Source of the DNA: Euonymus europaeus
Lineage: Eukaryota > Streptophyta > Magnoliopsida > Celastrales > Celastraceae
Assembly (NCBI GenBank): GCA_963580455.1
Contig: OY756958.1
Span: 7,948,501 to 8,012,500, forward strand
Direction of reading: 5' to 3'
Length of the DNA: 64,000 nucleotides
Part shown: positions 1 to 11,155 of the stretch, piece by piece
Position numbering within the stretch: position 1 is the stretch's first letter
Layout of the letters: the number at the start of each line of letters is the position of its first letter
Program-made: the position numbers and the translations under genes
Notes under the pieces: generated by a model
Seen by the model: the letters and a program-made list of their open reading frames with translations, nothing else
What the model was told of the DNA's origin: nothing
Databases searched by the model: none

Positions 1-432
1 AAATTTGGCCACCACAAATTTCTTGGTTCCAGCATCGTCAATCTCGTACTTCTTTTCCAGAGAGCTCCATAGCTCCTTGGCTGAAGATATGCCACAATAT
101 ACATTATACAGGTCATCACCTAATCCACCAGGGACTAGATTCCTGCATATGTATTCTCCATCTTTCCAGGCATGCATTGCTACCAGAATCATTGGATCCG
201 ACTCACCCTCCTTAAAGATATGACAATTTTTCGTTAGGAACCCGGCATGATTCAAAGCGGTGAGATAAAAGCGCATCTTTTGTTGCCACCTTTTGAAATT
301 AATGTCCTTGAACTTTTCCGGCATTTCAGCGGGAATTACAGGAATAACCTTGTTTGTCATAATAACATTGTTCCCGATTCCAACAGTTGCAGCAGCAACA
401 GGCAAGCCTCCAGCAGGAGTAGCCACCGGCAT
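1..432 (-). CDS. Ty1-copia gag, N-terminal part (runs off window)
   Basis: An open frame of 144 codons reads without a stop from an ATG at 432 to the window edge, so it is 3'-partial. It encodes the N-terminal half of a copia Gag (capsid precursor that packages element RNA in the cytoplasm). The family-typical core is visible: W-Q-K-M-R-F-Y-L near residues 45-52, then A-W-K-D and, near the edge, L-W-S-S-L-E-K-K-Y followed by a D-A-G-T-K-K-F motif, as in the UBN2-type gag domain of plant copia elements. Low-complexity Pro/Ala/Val residues precede the domain. The LTR immediately upstream (to the right) fits a 5' LTR-gag arrangement. No disruption is seen in the visible part, so this may be a fairly young copy. 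Confidence 0.85.
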   Translation of the reverse strand, partial: MPVATPAGGLPVAAATVGIGNNVIMTNKVIPVIPAEMPEKFKDINFKRWQQKMRFYLTALNHAGFLTKNCHIFKEGESDPMILVAMHAWKDGEYICRNLVPGGLGDDLYNVYCGISSAKELWSSLEKKYEIDDAGTKKFVVAKF

Positions 433-493
433 ATATGTATAATTGTATAATTGAAAGTGAGAATAACCGAAGTTACCAAATACCAGATCGGAT

Positions 494-1296
494 TGCAAAC
501 ACAAGATTGAAGTGAGATATGCGAACCACAAATCTCCTTAAGGTGAAAATGCTCCAGCCACCGGTGTCAATGCTAAAGTAGGCAAACACCTCCCAAGATA
601 CAACACTCTCTCCTACCGGTAGGTGACACAAGTATACCGGTAGGCTCGTTCGAACCAAAAATAGAATGCACTCTCAAAAAGAAGGAATTCAGCTAGGAAG
701 AAGGAAGAGAGTTTCGACACAAGTGTTAAGCTTTGGAGAAATGGTGTAATCTTTTCCGTACCATTTGGGCTACTATTTATAGTAGAACCCAAGGAAAACG
801 GATCCCTTAAAAGTAGGGATCCATAAATAAATTCAAAATTAAACCAAATTAATATTGTAACGGAAATATTTTATTAAAACCGTAACAGACATTTTGAATT
901 TTGAATAAGCCTCATGTCCACATTCTACGAACCTAGTAGTGGGCTAGTGCAAAATATTGAGCCCAAATGGGCTACGTAAGCCTGAGCCCGAACAAAAGCT
1001 TGGGTGCCTTTGGGCCCCAAGTCTTACATCCAACACTTGAGTCTATAAACTCAAGTCACAATTCTTCAATGTGGGATTCCCACATTTCTATTATTTTGCA
1101 CTCAATATATCATGTCTAACATGACCAATTTTGGAGTCAATTTCCATTCAACCAAAAAATAGTTTTGGACAACTTTTAACTCCAATCTCTAGTCTTCATA
1201 TTGAAGATTAGAACCCACTAAATTACATTCAACTAATACTCAATTAGTTGTAAATAATTATTGGTCAAATAGTGGTTGACCACCATTTTTCCAACA
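494..1296 (-). repeat. 5' LTR of the minus-strand copia element
   Basis: On the minus strand this block starts TGTTGGAAAAATGG and ends ...GTGTTTGCA, the TG...CA ends of an LTR. A TATA-like TACTATAAATAG lies at about 775-785 (minus). A TGGTATTTGGTAAC stretch just downstream (about 472-485) could be a diverged initiator-Met tRNA primer-binding site. The LTR is followed 60 bp later by the gag ATG. The outer boundary at 1296 is clear. The inner boundary at 494 is an estimate from the CA dinucleotide and the putative primer site. The second LTR is outside the window, so length and TSD cannot be tested. Confidence 0.6.
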
Positions 1297-1703
1297 AAAC
1301 AGTGTCTGTGTATGTAAGGTTTTATGATATAACACTATACTTGACTAATGTAATCAAGAATTTAGATTAGTTGGGATCCACATTAGATAGGAACAGTACA
1401 AATTAAGATTAGATTGTTTGAAGCTACTGATACATTACTGTCATGTAACCTACATGTACCCTACATGGATTTCAGGTACGCTTTACGTAGCCTGCATGAG
1501 CATTAATTTTTGAAAACTTTAATTTTACGTTTTGCGTGATTTGATTTTAAGTCAAAATTGGTAACTGATTTTATTTAATGGTTTTTTTGTTGATAAGCCC
1601 TTTATATGGGCAGTGGGCTTCTATTCTATTTAGTCTTTTAAAAGTGTTTATAGCCCAATACATCCTTAAGTATTTGAATCTTGATCCAATAAAGAAAATT
1701 TTA
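1297..1703. other. AT-rich intergenic sequence, no gene seen
   Basis: This is the sequence between the copia LTR and the left end of the Harbinger-like element. No coding similarity or structured repeat was recognised. Confidence 0.4.
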
Positions 1704-2039
1704 GTAGTCGTTTGGTTTGAAAAACATTTTTCTATTTTCATTTTCTGGAGATTAATTTTAGTGTTTTCAGTATGTAGAAAATGCGTTTGGTTAAAAATGA
1801 TAAAAATTGTTTTCTAAAACTGAAAACAAGAACCTGTGTTTGGTTATTGTATGAGTACCTATTATCACATTTTAGATAATTTGTTAAGAAAATATTATAA
1901 TTATATGAGAAACGAATGCTAAATAATATTTTAAACAACATTAATTTCAAGAACATGCATAATGCAAATCATCCATGATGCAAATCATCTATAATATTAC
2001 ATATTATTTCTAACATCCATAATATTAACATACATTTGT

Positions 2040-3036
2040 TGAAAAGTCAACCCACATTTGTGTGGCAATTTTATCTCTAATTAGTCCTATTTGAGCAATT
2101 TGGGTGACATCAATGTCAATAACCGCTGCACTTTGACTTGACTCTGCTTCGTCCTGCTCGACTACCATCATCTCAGATGAGTATTGAGTAAATAACCTAT
2201 CCAATGCATGCTCTTGGTTTATGAAATTGTGAAGTGCACATCATCAACTCAAATTTTTCTTTGTGTTCTTATCAGATAATTTGGCATTAACTTCAGAATA
2301 GGAAATCTCACCTTGAGTAAACAAAAGTAAACATCATATCAAAATCATAAGAAAGCATTACATTTTGGGTAACAAGTACTTTTCTCCCACGAAATGCTGT
2401 TTGTTTTTATGCTAGTTCCTATGTAGAAATATGTGTACCATTAATAGCTCCAATACAATCCTACATGATAATATTAGTTATCTATATGTAAACATAAACA
2501 AAATACGCTACTTGAAAACTTAAATTAATTACCTTAAAATAGGGATAGTATTTGGGATTGTGGAGGATATGTGCATGAACACCGGTATGATGTGTTTGTT
2601 TGATGATGTGCGTCCCTAACTTACAAACAGCTTTTAACACTCGCTTGAACCATTTACTGACAGTACAGATGGAATGTTGAAAACGATCACCCATAACCCT
2701 TTGTCAATCATTATGTCCAATGATCCTTAAAAACATCGCAACTCCCTCCTCCACGTTCACCTTTTTTCCATGTCTTAAGTAAACCATATCTTTCAAAGTA
2801 TCACATAAATTTTGAAACACATGTTTCTGCATTCGAAACATTTCATGTCATATAGTAGGATTACCATCAAGAAATTCAAGTGTGTACCCTCTCCTTGTCA
2901 GTGCTGATGTTCTACATGGCATCCTTTCTACCAATTGTTTTTGGCATTCTTCAAATAGCTCAATTGCAATAAGATTCTGTAATTGCTCTTCCTAAGAATC
3001 ATCATCTGAATAGTCATCCGTAGAAGATGATGACAT
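2040..3036 (-). pseudogene. PIF/Harbinger transposase (DDE_Tnp_4), decayed
   Basis: The reading starts at an ATG at 3036 with a Ser/Asp-rich leader. It passes the family motif R-M-P-C-R-T-S-A-L-T, then E-F-L-D-G-N-P-T, G-D-R-F-Q-H-S near 2680, N-P-K-Y-Y-P-Y-F-K and, after an intron-like gap, D-C-I-G-A-I-N-G-T-H-I near 2450. Intact relatives have an Asp where this last motif has Asn (AIDGTHI), so a catalytic carboxylate is lost. At least four in-frame stops occur. Sequence then jumps to the C-terminal region (L-K-V-R-F-P-I-L-K near 2300 and I-R-D-K-I-A-T-Q-M-W near 2060), so roughly the central third of the catalytic domain is missing. Family assignment is firm; activity is excluded. Confidence 0.85.
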
Positions 3037-3178
3037 AGCTGTACAAAAAGTTCAAAGATCACTACATAAATAATTCAACTAATAATTCAAAGACATAGTT
3101 CAAAGACACAATTCAAAGACATAGTTCAAAGATGTAATTCAAAGACATAGTTAAAAAGGAATAGTTCATATTCATTAA

Positions 3179-4205
3179 TCAAAGACGTTCCAACCAAGGC
3201 ATCCTCCTACTTTTCTCAATCTTCACAAAAGTCATTCTCTTCAACGGATTTTCAAATGTCAATGTTGCTTTGCTGTAAATATCATCATCCAAATAATTCA
3301 TTTTGTTGATTATGTTCAAGCACACTTCCATGGAGTATGGATAATTTTCCTGAGTAATTTGAGTGCTTCTATATTTTGCCGCGTTAGCTTGAAAGTATTC
3401 CTTTCTTGCCATGGATTCATCACTCTTGATGGCAGATGAAGCTGTAACTGTAGCTGACCATTGCTCAATAGCTGCTTCAAGTTCGTCTAGCCGAGAAGAC
3501 TTAGGCTCTTTCAGTCGACTGTAACTGAATGATTGGTCATTCATGCGATTGCTTTTACTACTAACAACATCACTCTCATCAACTTTCTCTCTGTTGACAT
3601 GCACTTTTGCATTCAGAAAATCATCCTCCAATTGTCGTTCTTCATCCGATGTTGGAGGATTCTCTGTCGAAGCTTAGTGTAACGCTTCAGTAGCTGAGGT
3701 GCCTCCAAATATCTCACCAAGTATGCTGTAATGTTCACAACCTTCTTTCCTAAGTGACTTATACTCCTTACTATTTTTCTGCAATAATAAAAATAATAGA
3801 TGTTAGTGTGAAAATTCTAAGCTTTGAGATTAAAAGCAAGTCTAGAAGACTACTACTACATAGTACACCAAGACATACCTTGTAAACTTCTCCCCACACC
3901 TCTTCAGGAGCATTGACTTGATTTGTGTTTGGGTCCTATGTAACCCCTGTGTGAGCAAGCAATGTAGAAAATAATCGATGCCTCATCCGTAAGCGATTGT
4001 ACTTTCCCTTTAGTCTATCCACCCCATAATCTTTCTCAAGAGCAATTACCATCTCTTTGTTTATGTCATTCGAAACATCGGGTTTAAACGTGGAGGTTTG
4101 CCACTTCCCTTGCTTCATTTTCTTATAAATAATAGCAACAAATGTAGCTACATTTTGTCTTGGCCAGTCAATTTTGTCCAAACCAATGCTACCTTTGCTA
4201 CTCAT
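3179..4205 (-). pseudogene. Myb/SANT-like protein of PIF/Harbinger element
   Basis: Two exon-like blocks are separated by an intron of about 100 bp near 3781-3880. The first begins M-S-S-K-G at 4205 and encodes a Myb/SANT-like DNA-binding region (D-W-P-R-Q-N-V-A-T-F near residue 12, K-G-K-Y-N-R-L-R near 64). It then meets a TAG exactly where relatives have the Trp of the G-(V/F)-T/S-W-D motif. Reading on gives D-P-N-T-N-Q-V, so this is a single nonsense change. The second block has another stop near 3675 and ends with the conserved tail V-K-I-E-K-S-R-R-M-P-W-L-E-R-L. Such proteins partner the transposase for nuclear entry and terminal binding in related elements; that role is inferred here. 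Confidence 0.8.
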
Positions 4206-5532
4206 TGTGTCTCTACATTTACCAAATCGTAAATACCAGCAACATATATAATAAAAGTTTTAAACCAGTCAAACACTTCCGAAAAAGTACACTTCTATTC
4301 CTATGGTTCTATTATAGATCTCAAAGTGAAGGTGGACTCAAATAAAAAAAAAATCCTATCAATCAAATATAAACAATGAGAGGTACCTCAACATATACTG
4401 ATTACAAATATCATGATATAGAAATATAATTAAGGATAAGATCTAATTACCATAAAGCCAAAAAATAAAAAAAGCCAAAACCAGGAAAATTATGGTCAAG
4501 AAAAGGCACATGTTGACAAAAGAGCAAAATCCAACGAAAAACCAAGCACACTAATTAATGAATTAGCATCCATCCAACAAAAGGAGGAGTAACCAAATTG
4601 AAAGATTCAAAAGGCAAAAGCCTATAACTGAACACACTATATATTACACAACGGTCGTGCCTGATCATGATCTTGTGATAATTGATCAAAAGACCAGTAA
4701 TTTTGGCTTTGATAACCTCATTTGAACCTGGACCTATCATAAATGGGGATGGTTTACAGAGAAAGGAATTGGAAAGAAGAAATCTTCCTTTCAATCAAAA
4801 ACTCATTTTCAGACAATCTAGCAATCAAATTTAATTTGAAAGTCTATCTAGTCTAGACAACATGTGATAGTAACTTGAATACAAATATCATGGACCGTAA
4901 GAAATGCAAATGCACAAGAATTTGCCCCCTATGACAGAGTCTCAGCCAATCAAACAATATGGTTGTCTTAAGTTTGTCATGATATATTCAAGTTCATCAA
5001 TTACCATTTAACTTAAATTATTTCTTGTAGTCATTGATTGAGAAATTCCAAAACTTCGCTAATGCACTTGTAAAATAAATATAGAATGAAGCAAAACAAG
5101 ATACACTCCTGAGACCCTATCCCAAGGTTCACAACCAAAACAAATAGAGGAAAAAAAATGGGAATGAGGAACATATTCTCTTTGTCTCTATCAGTCTACT
5201 TACTCCAGGGGAAGTGTCATATGGACTTTGAGAAAGATATCAAAACAGTTTTTGGTCAAGGTTTATTGAAACTGACATCTAGCTTTGCAGAAGAAGCAAA
5301 GACAAATTAACCAACCAACCTTCCATATCAATTACAAAACGCAAATCAAACTTCAAAGTTCAATCACCCAATCAATGTCCGACCACTTCTAACCAAGCAA
5401 ATAGTCAAATTTCCACAAAAACCAAACAGACAATAGAACCAAACATCAACTGGATATTTTTAGGAGGAAATAGAAAAATAAATCAAAATAGAATGAAAAA
5501 TCATGAAATCGATTTGGATCTTAACGCACAGA

Positions 5533-5650
5533 GGGGTCGCGAAAGAGGAGAGGAGGAGCCGCACAGGAGGGGTCGTGAAAGAGTGGAAGAGGAGCCGTGC
5601 AGGAGAGGTTGCAAAGAGAGCAGGAGCCGCATAGTAGGGTTCACGAAAGA
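5533..5650. repeat. Minisatellite, about 36 bp unit x 3
   Basis: Three to four degenerate units beginning ggGGTcGcGAAAGAGg and containing GAGGAGCCGcac recur at 5533, 5569, about 5605 and about 5637. The first spacings are 36 bp. It lies inside the 5' flank of the Harbinger-like genes and explains the repetitive short open frames on both strands here. Confidence 0.75.
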
Positions 5651-5753
5651 GGAGAGCTGGCTCGATCGCGATTTTGATTTTGGAGTGTTTCAAAAAAATT
5701 TGACGGAAGAGGCGGTCTCTCTCCGTGTTTTCTATTTATGAAAGTGACTTTTT

Positions 5754-5942
5754 GATTCCAAGATTAAGATATAATCTTTAATTAATTTAGTGGGTCAATA
5801 TTGTGCATATATTTCCTTATCTTTCACGACTTTGACGACTTTGAAAATGAAAATGAAAATGACTTTCCTTATCTTTCACGACTTTGATTCCAAGATTAAG
5901 ATATAATCTTTAATTAATTTAGTGGGTCAATATTGTGCATAT
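5754..5942. repeat. 57 bp perfect direct repeat, 132 bp period
   Basis: The stretch beginning GATTCCAAGATTAAGATATA and ending TTGTGCATAT occurs at 5754-5810 and again, identically, at 5886-5942. The spacer carries a second nested duplication (TTCCTTATCTTTCACGACTT at about 5813 and 5865) and a GAAAAT triplication. It is subterminal to the proposed Harbinger right end. Confidence 0.9.
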
Positions 5943-6021
5943 CTTTTAGGCGATTATCTAAGGTTTTCTTAGTTCATACACACGTCTTATATATTTCTAT
6001 TGGTAACCAAAACAATCCTAA

Positions 6022-6639
6022 GTCTTATCTCACCTATTCGGAATTGAAAAGTGTACTTTTGAGTGAGTTTTGTTTTTCAATAATTTTTAATCATTCATTC
6101 ATAACACTTTGAGGACATTAGTGTATGTTCTTGGAGTTTGAAGATTTTAGTGTATCTCTGAAGCATTTGGTGGAAGCATATGTTTGTTGTTAGGTGTATC
6201 GTTTGACTCGAGTAAGAAATTAGTGTATGTGATATGAATCCTGGCTCTAGGGATATCCTTATAACACATTTATATAGTGGATTGCTTCAAGGTTGGTGAC
6301 TCTAGACCCCAAGATTTTTCCCTGAATTGGATTTTCCTAGTAAATATTGTTGTGTTGCACTTAATTATTTTAGTATTTATATTTTTCAGTGTATCTTGAA
6401 TGAGACTCTCACAAAAAGAAAGGAAGAAGGCGTACTTAGAGAAAAGAAGACAAGAAAAAGTGCAGCCCAGAACGACTACTGGGGGAAAGGTTCAATTAAA
6501 TTGCATAAACAAAAGAATTACATTAAATGTAAGACAGCTCTAGTAAAACACAAAAAGACAGATTCAAATCATATGATTGCAACATATCACTGCAGCGTCG
6601 CATTAGATGTGGTGGCAACAACATCAGTACCCCGTGTCA
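6022..6639. other. No recognisable gene; open frame without homology
   Basis: A plus-strand open frame of 117 codons (6327-6680) starts M-D-F-P-S-K and has a Lys-rich middle, but I recognise no domain. Its end overlaps the antisense FAR1-like pseudogene, so it is probably chance. Confidence 0.35.
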
Positions 6640-9394
6640 AAGTTGTTTGGCAACGCCTTTTATCATGTCCCTTTTTTTGAAAATTGAGCATTTGCGAGAA
6701 GTAATATTGTTTGGCTTGCTTGTTGTCGCACATTGTCGACGTGTTGCCATAGCAAGATCTTTTATTGTTTGACCATATGATTCATCTATAGCAATACGCT
6801 CAGCTAACCTTCTAGCCAATTCACGATACCTTCCACGTTAGCGAGAGAAAAATAATCCATGTTAGGAACTATAAAAGAAATAAATATAAATCAAAGTTAA
6901 ATGTTTTAGCCCAAACAAGAGAATATATACTTGTTGGCTAAATTTGTCATCTCATCTTTTGCAGAGTTGAAAAATTCAGGCGTTTGACTAGCAAATAGAA
7001 ATGTCATATTTCCAATCGAAGCCAATGCCCCATACCTTACCATGACTTCAAGCTCCAGAGGAATTAAATTAAACTGGGTGTTGCCATATCTTTCGCCTGC
7101 CATATCAAGTGACAGCAAGGATAACCATTTGTTTCAAAGAACATGCAAGAACATAAAACTTTTGTGTTATCATCATTAAAAGTAACCTTGTGATTTTTAG
7201 TCCTATTTTGATACCTTGATACGGTATACACACGATCATGTCCAACTAATACTTCGCCTACTATCACGACACCATGGGATAGATCAATTGGAATTTAACC
7301 TTTCGATATATTACATGTGTGTACGTAGATTGAAGCGGTATGTGAGTCTAACGGTGCCAATGGCCCCCACATTATTGGGTTACTGTGCAATGTCTCGTGG
7401 TCCGCTTCTGCCTCATCCTGTAACGCCCCGACCCGGGGGCGCTACTGTTTAAACCTAATTCAATATCTATAAGATATTAAATCTCCACATTATCACAAAA
7501 GATTTAATTTTAATTTCTCCAACTAAATCCGTAAATTTTTACCGAAATTTCGACAGCATCTCCCCGTATATCGAAGAATGCCCACCTGAAATACGCAGCA
7601 CATATTCAGCAATATATAAGGCCTCCGGTCATCACATCACAAGCAATCACAATCCTAGGCAGGGCCTCAGGCCATCTACAGCATGCATCCGCAATACATA
7701 ATAAATCACAATCATCATACATGTATCAACATGCAATATAACAATAAGATTCACACCCAGGTACAGGAGTCCTATCACAAGGCACCCTCTTATCCGTACC
7801 ATCCACACACCGTCAAGATGTTCATAAACGTAGTCAACATACACAAACTTCAATTCGTACATAAAATATCAAATATAATAAAGAAAATTAATTATTTATT
7901 CTAACCCATCCTAGTGTCTCCAGGTGACACCATGTCATCCCACCTCCTACAGATCCCCAGTGCCGGTATCCGTACCAGTCTCGCCTGTGTGGAAAGGAAA
8001 AAGAGTAAATGGTGAGCAATGGCTCAATAGGGGCAAAGAGGATAACAAAATATAATAGTTGAATTAAAAAGGTAAGTCGATGCAGCAACATGCCAAAGAC
8101 TATGAACCACCATAACAAATACTCATCAAACTGTGGTCTCGTTTCCTACCGTGAGTCCCAATGGGACGACGCCACAGCATCCATCCCCACACATCGATAT
8201 CGGTGAACACTGCCACCATACGACTCAATAAAGAAAACATGACCAATTACAAGACACCAGTCTTGTCCATACTGACTCGGGTTCCCTGAACCGATTCCTC
8301 GGAATCTCAGTATGTTGCCTCATATAAGAGTCATTCGGTTGCAACCAAGTCAAGGTTCCACAACCCTCCTCCCATATGACGTTCACACAACCTACGGAAG
8401 TCACGAATCCATATTCGCACTTCCATGTGGCTCTAATGCAACAATGTCATGCCATGAATTTAATATAGCAATAAACAAATCCTAGTTATATATTTAACTA
8501 GCCATGATGCATGAATAAGACCAAACATGCTTGATATAAGACCAAGCAATCAACCGGGAATGCAAACTAATATTTAGGAAAATTCGAGAATAATCCTAGG
8601 TTCGTTTTTCCTTATGGAGCAAATAAGGAAAAAAACAAATACAAATAACAATGAAGATTAAATAACGCTTTTTAGATAACAAGAAATAATCGAAAGATTG
8701 GGCTAGAATCCCCTAACTCGAATCCAAGCAAAAGTAGAAAATCAATAACCCAACCTTATGGTTTCGGCTTTTCCTCAACCTATCAATTTCACGAAACTCA
8801 AACTTATTTCAGAATTCCCATAACTTAATTCAATGTACCAATAACTAATTTCTCAAGAAAAATTAAAGAAATCTTACCTTTTTCAATCCTTAATTATGCC
8901 CAACCGAGTTCACAACTTCAATCTACCCAAGAACCTAGTAATTGACATCATATTTAAACTTTATTGAACATATCCAACTTAAATTTTAGCATTTAAAAAA
9001 TACAAAAATTCAAAACATAAACCAACCCTTACATTTCTCTCTCTAAAATTACAAAATCTTTAATCTTGGCCTCCAAGCTTGAGATTCCCAAATCAACAAT
9101 AAAATCCACACATATAAGTATAATCAAGTCTTAATCAAACATACTTAATCATAAATTTCATCTCTTCAACATTCCATAAATATTTCCACCAAAACCTAAT
9201 TTCTCAATCAAGCAAAAACTTACCTCAATTCCAAATTTTCTTGTAGATTCTTGCTTAAAAGTTTTTGGCCACCACAAATCCTCCTAAACCCAAGCTTTAT
9301 CTTCTCAAAATCCCCCTTTTCCTTCTCTCTTTCTTCTTCCTCACCTCTCGACTTCTCTCGCTCTCTCGTTAATTTGATATCAAATATTGAGCTG

Positions 9395-9419
9395 CTGTTG
9401 CTGCACGGTGCAGCAACAG
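9395..9419. repeat. 25 bp palindrome in solo LTR A
   Basis: CTGTTGCTGCAC and its exact reverse complement are separated by one G. With the hairpin at 9480-9520 it makes two strong stem-loops 60 bp apart near the 3' end of the LTR. Confidence 0.95.
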
Positions 9420-9479
9420 TTCAATCCATTTTATTTTTTATTTTTTAAAAAAACAAAGTGGCCATGTGGCCATTTGAGT

Positions 9480-9520
9480 GGCCACTTTCGGTGTCCAAAA
9501 AATGGCCACCGAAAGTGGCC
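9480..9520. repeat. 18 bp-stem hairpin in solo LTR A
   Basis: GGCCACTTTCGGTGTCCA, a five-A loop, then TGGCCACCGAAAGTGGCC: 17 of 18 positions pair. It is preceded by a further GGCCATGTGGCC palindrome at about 9460, so the region is rich in self-complementary sequence. Confidence 0.95.
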
Positions 9521-9921
9521 TCATATTTATATTATATTATATAATATATATAGATTATTATTTATACATAATTTCACTTTTATTGAATTCTTTTTATACA
9601 ATAGTAAATTCATCCCCCAATCAAATTTTCTACTCATTATTTAGCATTTTCAACTCAAACTTTCAATTTAATTATTATTATTTTATTTTTATTATTATTA
9701 CTTCTTCTTTTTTGGCATTTTCGGGTCAGGGCATTACACATCCTCCCTAATTGTTGCAAATTCTATATCAAACTTTTCTACAAGCTTGTAAATGTGTAGG
9801 TGCTTTCCCATAAATCTATGCCTATGAGAGTTCATCGATTCACAACGTTGGGATGTGAATTGTCTAGTGAAGAAATGTCCCTTCAGATATGCATCACACC
9901 ACATGTGGCGTTTGTTGAATT

Positions 9922-11054
9922 ATGGCGTGGCTCAAGAAATCACTCTATGGATTGAAGCAAGCACCGCGACAATGGTACAAACGCTTCAATGAATTTATGT
10001 TGAGTATTGCCTACAGAAACTGTGAGTATGATTGTTGTGTTTATTTGGAGCCTTGGTCAATGGATCATTTATTTTCTTGTCAATTGATGTTGACGACATG
10101 TTGATTGTTGCGAAGAGTACTATTGAGGTTCAGAAGTTAAAGTCTCTATTGAGTTCAAAATTTGAAATGAAGTATTTGGGCGCTGCCAAGAAGATTCTTG
10201 GAATGGAAATTTTCAGGGATAGGAAATCTGGAATGTTATGGTTGTCTCAGAAGACCTGCACGAAGAAAGTGCTGGAAAAATTCAACATGATAAATGCTAA
10301 GGTTGTGAGTACACCACTTGCGAATCATTTCAGTTTTTCTAGCAATTAGTACCCAAGTACAAAAGAAGATATTGTAGACATGTCAAAGGTTTTGTATGCT
10401 AGTGCGATAAGGTGTTTGATCTTTGTCATGTTCTGCACTAGGCCATATATAACACTCGCAGCCAGTGTGGTGAGTAAGTATATGTCGAATCTAGGAAGAC
10501 AGCATTGGAATGTAGTTAAGTGGATTTATAGATACTTGAGAGGTACCATGGATTATGATATTATGTTTAATAAGCAAGAAGATGCTTTGTCAGTTGTGGG
10601 GTATATAGATTCAGACTATGCAGGGGATATTGACATTAGAAGGTCAAGAACAGGCTATGTTTTTACCTTGGCAAGAGGACCTGTTTGTTGGAAATCTGGG
10701 TTACAGTCCTTAGTCGTATTGTCCATGACTGAGGCAGAGTATATGGAAGCAGGTGAAATGGCTAAAGAGGTTTTGTGGCTTGCAGAGCTGGTTAGAGAGT
10801 TGGGTATTCAAGGTGGAGTTTTGTTGTTTTGTGGTAGTCTGAGTGCCATTTATTTAGCAAAGAATGTGGTGTATCATTCTAAGACAAAGCACATTCATAT
10901 ACGACTTGACAAGATGAGAGCATTGGTCTCTTTGGGAGAAGTGAATCTTCAAAAGATACATTCTTCTGAGAATACATCAGATATGTTGATTAAGGGATTA
11001 ACTGCAGAGAAGTTCAACCATTGTTTGGATTTGCTCCATGTTACTTATTGTTAG
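9922..11054 (+). pseudogene. Copia RT C-terminal part and RNase H
   Basis: Coding starts within RT at S-L-Y-G-L-K-Q-A-P-R-Q-W-Y, a copia signature. A frameshift near 10045 follows, after which I-D-V-D-D-M-L-I gives the catalytic region (relatives have Y-V-D-D). A stop at about 10350 interrupts the linker. The frame 10380-11054 carries RNase H: Y-I-D-S-D-Y-A-G-D near residue 77, S-R-T-G-Y-V-F near 90, and L-S-M-T-E-A-E-Y near 114, with the acidic residues present. It ends 101 bp before the 3' LTR. The protein copied element RNA to DNA in cytoplasmic particles; here the polyprotein is truncated and frameshifted. Confidence 0.92.
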
Positions 11055-11155
11055 TCGTTCTTGGGTTGTTCAGTTCACTACTTCTAAGGGTGTGATATGT
11101 CAACGAGGTGGAGATTGTGGTTCTTCTAAAGGTGTGATAATTCGCCAAGGTGGAG

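Larger units (their letters stand above)
1704..6018 (-). mobile_element. PIF/Harbinger deletion derivative
   Basis: The block holds both genes typical of plant PIF/Harbinger transposons, a DDE_Tnp_4 transposase and a Myb/SANT-like protein, in the same orientation. The ends are proposed from a degenerate inverted pair: GTAGTCGTTTGGTT after TTA at 1701-1703, and on the minus strand GGATTGTTTTGGTTACC, preceded on the plus strand side by TAA at 6019-6021. This matches about 10 of 14 terminal positions, and TTA/TAA is the target trinucleotide of the superfamily. The two flanking trinucleotides are not identical (TTA and TAA), so the ends are tentative. The transposase catalytic core is missing, so the copy cannot be autonomous. 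Confidence 0.5.
7419..9738. mobile_element. Solo-LTR-like element A (TGTAACGCCCC family)
   Basis: A 2320 bp block begins TGTAACGCCCCGACCCGGG and ends TCGGGTCAGGGCATTACA. It is flanked by the perfect 5 bp duplication CATCC (7414-7418 and 9739-9743). No gag or pol is present. TG...CA ends, a 5 bp TSD and a long non-coding body fit a solo LTR; the near-inverted TGTAACgCCCC/GGGcatTACA termini resemble long LTRs of plant Ty3-gypsy chromoviruses, which is inference. Two more distant relatives are at 30398 and 46220. It sits in the FAR1-like pseudogene, whose frame resumes exactly across the site. Orientation is unknown. Confidence 0.8.

Noticed and set aside
5460..5741. Open frames on both strands with repeated 12-residue motifs
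   Set aside because: They are read-through of the 36 bp minisatellite (unit divisible by three), not evidence of a protein.
6327..6680. 117-codon plus-strand frame next to the FAR1-like pseudogene
   Set aside because: Unrecognised, Lys-rich, and its end overlaps antisense FAR1-like coding sequence.
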